Positions 7,030 to 8,942 of a DNA stretch of 8,942 nt are shown piece after piece (the stretch's first letter is position 1; every line of letters starts with the position of its first letter). Source of the DNA: Planctomycetaceae bacterium (GTDB lineage Bacteria; Planctomycetota; Planctomycetia; Pirellulales; Pirellulaceae). The stretch is from positions 1-8,942 of the forward strand of contig SKVE01000541.1 in the NCBI GenBank assembly GCA_007129635.1, given 5' to 3'. The notes under the pieces are model-generated. The model was not told the origin of the DNA and searched no databases. It worked only from the letters and a program-made list of their open reading frames with translations. The position numbers were made by a program, and so were the translations under genes.

Positions 7030-7400
7030 TCACTGACTTCCGAGCAAAACGCATTTCATCACACGCCCGCGAGTCGTAACAAACCCCGTGCCGGGCAGAT
7101 TCGACGTGAACGGCATCTGGCACAGCGTGTGCCACCATCCCAGATCTTCGGCCTGCCGGTTTTGCCACTCTTCGCTCCGAGGCTGTGAAGAAATTAGGAC
7201 AGGCACCTTCGCGACCACCGATTTTCGAAGGTTTTCGGGGTTCTCACTCGGAGCCAGTCCCATTTTTTCACAGCCTCTCCGGTAAGGCCGGCTTCTGACG
7301 ATGCACATCCGAATCCGCTCGACTTCCTGCTCCGTCATCGGCTGGTTTACCAGCCTTGTCCAAGTCGGAGTGACAAGCACAAACTGAACACGCCAGGTCA
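7030..7400 (-). pseudogene. C-terminal remnant of a REP-associated tyrosine transposase (IS200-like), split by a 99-bp element
   Basis: Upstream of the element the minus strand encodes RLVNQPMTEQEVERIRMCIV and then RSRPY, the C-terminal region typical of RAYT transposases (usually RSRPYG followed by an acidic, Trp-containing helix). After the element it resumes as RSEEWQNRQAEDLGWWHTL. Removing 99 bp and one 3-bp duplication joins these as RSRPYRSEEW, the expected order. The N-terminal catalytic half with the HUH motif is absent: to the right the sequence passes directly into pglZ near 7400. The last part (CQMPFTSNLPG onward, stop 7032-7030) does not look like the family and may be out of frame or foreign. 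The fragment cannot encode a working transposase. The family call rests on recalled motif patterns, not on a search. Confidence 0.65.
7179..7277. mobile_element. 99-bp MITE-like element with 16-bp terminal inverted repeats and TCC target duplication
   Basis: The ends GAGGCTGTGAAGAAAT (7179-7194) and ATTTTTTCACAGCCTC (7262-7277) are inverted repeats with one mismatch. TCC flanks both sides (7176-7178 and 7278-7280). The interior includes AGGACAGGCACC (7197-7208), a part-complementary GGAGCCAGTCCC (7250-7261), and an inner CCTTCG/CGAAGG pair, so the whole unit can fold as nested hairpins. On the minus strand it happens to be free of stop codons in the host frame. I recall GACTGGCTCCGA...GGTGCCTGTCC units as dispersed repeats in planctomycetes; the mobilising enzyme is unknown. 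Confidence 0.75.
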
Positions 7401-7409
7401 GCCTTGGCG
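7391..7409. repeat. Short imperfect palindrome at the pglZ / transposase junction
   Basis: CGCCAGG (7391-7397) and CCTTGGCG (7402-7409) pair with a single-base bulge around TCAG. The palindrome lies exactly where pglZ homology ends and transposase-like sequence begins, so it may mark an insertion end or a deletion endpoint. It is short enough to be chance. Confidence 0.35.
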
Positions 7410-8212
7410 CATTCGCCCGACAGCCGTTCGAACGCCCGTTCGTGCTGGCGGCTGTCCTTCCAACGCTTCAACAGCGCCAGCGCCTCGGTGTTCAAACGCA
7501 CGTCCCCGTCGGTTCCCATCGCGTAGCACGATTTGAACAGCTCGATGGTAACGTCGTACAGGCCCGGGTTGTCGGATTGGTAGCCGTAGGTCTTCTCGAC
7601 CTGCTCCCACAGGAAGCTGAACAATTTCGCACGTTCGATCAGCGTCCGCTTCTCCTGTTGCCCGCCGGCGTACTCGTCCAGCAGATGTTCCAGGAACGAA
7701 TCCAGGCGTGCGTCGGCGCCAGCACAGGCCGCCAGCATCTTCAGTCGCACGCGGCCGGGCGTGTCGTCCGGCGACGCAAGCCGCTTGAGCCATTTACGGA
7801 GTTTGGGCGACGTGTAGAACTCGGAATGCTCCCGCACGACCTCCGCGAACTCGTACCCCAATTCCAGTTCGGCCAGCCAGAGCACCGCCTGATCCGTGCG
7901 GAACTCCTCGTGGGCCAGCAGCACATCCAGCAGCCAGTTCTCTGTATCGGGTGGTTGCGGCCGGTCGATGTACAGCAGAAAACGCGTCTCGGGCTGCTCG
8001 CGCAACATGCGGTATTTCAGCCCGAACTCGTTCTTGTCGACCACCACCTTCTCCACGTCCGGCAACGCCACCGATTCAAACTCGCCGCGCAGTTCGCGCT
8101 GGGCATCGTACCAGAACACGATGCGATGCTTGCTGAACAGTTTCAGCAGCGCCGCACGCACGCGGTCCGTCGTCTCAGTCGGCCAAAGAGTCTTCTGTCG
8201 CGTATCGGACAT
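7403..8212 (-). pseudogene. pglZ: BREX phage-defence protein PglZ, N-terminal third only
   Basis: Starting at ATG 8212 (MSDTRQKTLWPTETTDRVRA), about 270 residues match the N-terminal region of BREX type PglZ: FSKHRIVFWYDAQRELRGEF near residues 26-45, LLYIDRPQPPDTENWLLDVL near 79-98, YGYQSDNPGLYDVTIELF near 209-226, and ALALLKRWKDSRQHERAFER near 244-263. Homology ends around SGECAK; after that the frame reads foreign sequence to a stop at 7268. Full PglZ proteins are about 850 residues, so the alkaline-phosphatase-like core domain (PF08665) is missing. PglZ normally acts with the methylase PglX and BrxC in blocking phage replication; none of these is present here. GAGG lies about 8 nt before 8212, so that start is preferred to the in-frame ATG at 8251 that would add 13 odd residues. 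Whether the truncated protein is made is unknown. Confidence 0.85.
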
Positions 8213-8261
8213 CACCACCTCGCACCAAAAAACCATTCTCCCACACCCCACCGGTCGTCAG

Positions 8262-8300
8262 CCCCCCCCCGGTCCCGTACCGGTGAAAGCCTGGTTTGGC
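8262..8300 (-). repeat. REP repeat copy 1
   Basis: The hairpin core CCGGTCCCGTACCGG is at 8269-8283, flanked by a C run on the left and GTGAAAGCCTGGTTTGGC on the right. This copy lacks the CAACTA tail because copy 2 begins immediately. It is the unit nearest the pglZ start. Confidence 0.8.
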
Positions 8301-8301
8301 T

Positions 8302-8342
8302 CCCCCCCGGTCCCGTACCGGTGGAAGCAGGTTTGACAACTA
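8302..8342 (-). repeat. REP repeat copy 2
   Basis: The core CCGGTCCCGTACCGG is at 8307-8321, followed by TGGAAGCAGGTTTGACAACT(A). The core-to-core distance from copy 1 is 38 bp, the tightest pair of the cluster. Confidence 0.8.
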
Positions 8343-8380
8343 CAGGTCCTGCACCCCTTCTTTCCCTTCTCCCTCCCGCT

Positions 8381-8422
8381 CCCCGCCGGTCCTGTACCGG
8401 TGGAGGCGCGGTTTGGCAACTA
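8381..8422 (-). repeat. REP repeat copy 3
   Basis: The core CCGGTCCTGTACCGG is at 8386-8400, followed by TGGAGGCGCGGTTTGGCAAC and TA. It is preceded by a pyrimidine-rich stretch (8356-8384) that also precedes copy 4. Confidence 0.8.
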
Positions 8423-8454
8423 AGATCCCGTCGCCTTTCTCGCTCTCCCTCCGC

Positions 8455-8497
8455 TCCCCGCCGGTCCTGTACCGGTCGAAGCCCGATTCACCAACTA
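8455..8497 (-). repeat. REP repeat copy 4, overlapping the transposase stop codon
   Basis: The core CCGGTCCTGTACCGG is at 8461-8475, followed by TCGAAGCCCGATTCACCAAC and TA. The final CTA at 8495-8497 is, on the minus strand, the TAG stop of the expected transposase frame, so the repeat begins at the very end of the transposase gene. Confidence 0.75.
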
Positions 8498-8942
8498 CAC
8501 AGCACCCCGATCATACTCCCCAATCGTCCCCGTATAATAACGGAACATAAAATCCCGCCCGCTTTTGTACAAGCGTTCATATACCCCAGCGCCACCTGTT
8601 CCGGCGACTCGCCGACTTCGATCGACGCCAATCGCAGTTCCAACAGCCGCTCGCGGATCTCCATCCAGCGCTCGGCACTCACAAATACCACGTGCAGATT
8701 GTACCAATACTCCCCGTGCGCGCTGAACGAGGGCAGGGACAAATCCACGCCCGGATACGACTTCTGAAACCGCGCCAGGCGCTGCTGGACGTTGGGGTCT
8801 GCCATCCGATGGTGGCCCAATTGATCGGCCACATATTGCTCGACCGCGCTGCGCGTCGCGGCGCCGATCCCTCGCAGGCCGTAGTTGCGCTGAAACGCCT
8901 TGGTAACCAACTCGCGGATGGCGTGCTGCAAGCGGCCCTTGA
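8495..8942 (-). pseudogene. Decayed REP-associated tyrosine transposase (IS200-like, planctomycete type), cut by the window edge
   Basis: The frame enters from the right edge as KGRLQHAIRE and continues through ATRSAVEQYVADQLGHHRMA, VDLSLPSFSAHGEYWYNLHV and WMEIRERLLELRLASIEV to GESPEQVALGYMN. These match the order seen in a two-part planctomycete Y1 transposase family whose proteins end in GEYDxGAV. Two lesions are visible. Near 8611-8616 the sequence jumps from ASIEV to GESPEQ, omitting the segment that normally carries the DHxHL metal-binding HUH motif. Near 8565-8577 the frame shifts: the native ending FMFRYYTGTIGEYDRGAV is in another frame, stopping at 8497-8495. With the catalytic segment gone the enzyme should be dead. 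Its position beside four REP repeats fits the usual RAYT-REP pairing. The family call comes from recalled motifs; the start lies outside the window. Confidence 0.78.

Noticed and set aside
8262..8497. CRISPR array
   Set aside because: The four repeats have uneven spacing (38, 79 and 75 bp between cores), palindromic cores and low-complexity pyrimidine spacers, and lie beside a RAYT; they fit REPs rather than CRISPR.
7442..8767. Plus-strand 441-codon frame across pglZ, the REPs and the transposase
   Set aside because: It runs through three unrelated features, and its translation includes the REP units as repeated Pro/Arg stretches.

Overview
The window looks like a chromosomal segment of a GC-rich bacterium, most likely a planctomycete (Pirellulales-like). 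This rests on the secreted two-module FAD oxidoreductase type, on the two families of REP-associated tyrosine transposase remnant, and on hairpin elements built around GGACAGGCA, which I recall as common in planctomycete genomes. No taxonomic marker is present, so this is inference. Every supported gene and remnant reads on the minus strand.

Layout from left to right. 1-343 is a broken fragment of a type I restriction-modification methylase (hsdM), cut at its SAM-binding motif and frameshifted. 344-414 is a hairpin element that may also act as a two-way terminator. Three intact genes follow: a 1002-residue secreted FAD-dependent oxidoreductase with HEAT-like repeats (459-3467, with a good sigma70-type promoter and Shine-Dalgarno), an M32 metallocarboxypeptidase (3585-5099) and a MATE-family efflux transporter (5206-6609). 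6769-7008 is a tiny coiled-coil ORF split by a 99-bp inverted-repeat element. 7030-7400 is the C-terminal scrap of a REP-associated transposase, itself split by a second, unrelated 99-bp inverted-repeat element. 7403-8212 is the N-terminal third of the BREX phage-defence gene pglZ. 8262-8497 is a cluster of four REP repeats. 8495 to the right edge is a second, decayed REP-associated transposase that appears to lack its catalytic segment.

The window therefore reads as a worn defence island. Remnants of restriction-modification and BREX flank three ordinary genes, and much of the intervening sequence is small hairpin or palindromic elements and dead transposases. The three intact genes are co-directional, but their spacings (about 107-118 bp) and the separate promoter in front of the oxidoreductase argue against one tight operon, and I see no shared pathway.

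The strongest non-gene signals are the two 99-bp elements. Each has near-perfect terminal inverted repeats and a 3-bp target duplication, and conceptual removal of each restores a sensible reading frame. I did not find an intact, evidently new multi-gene system.
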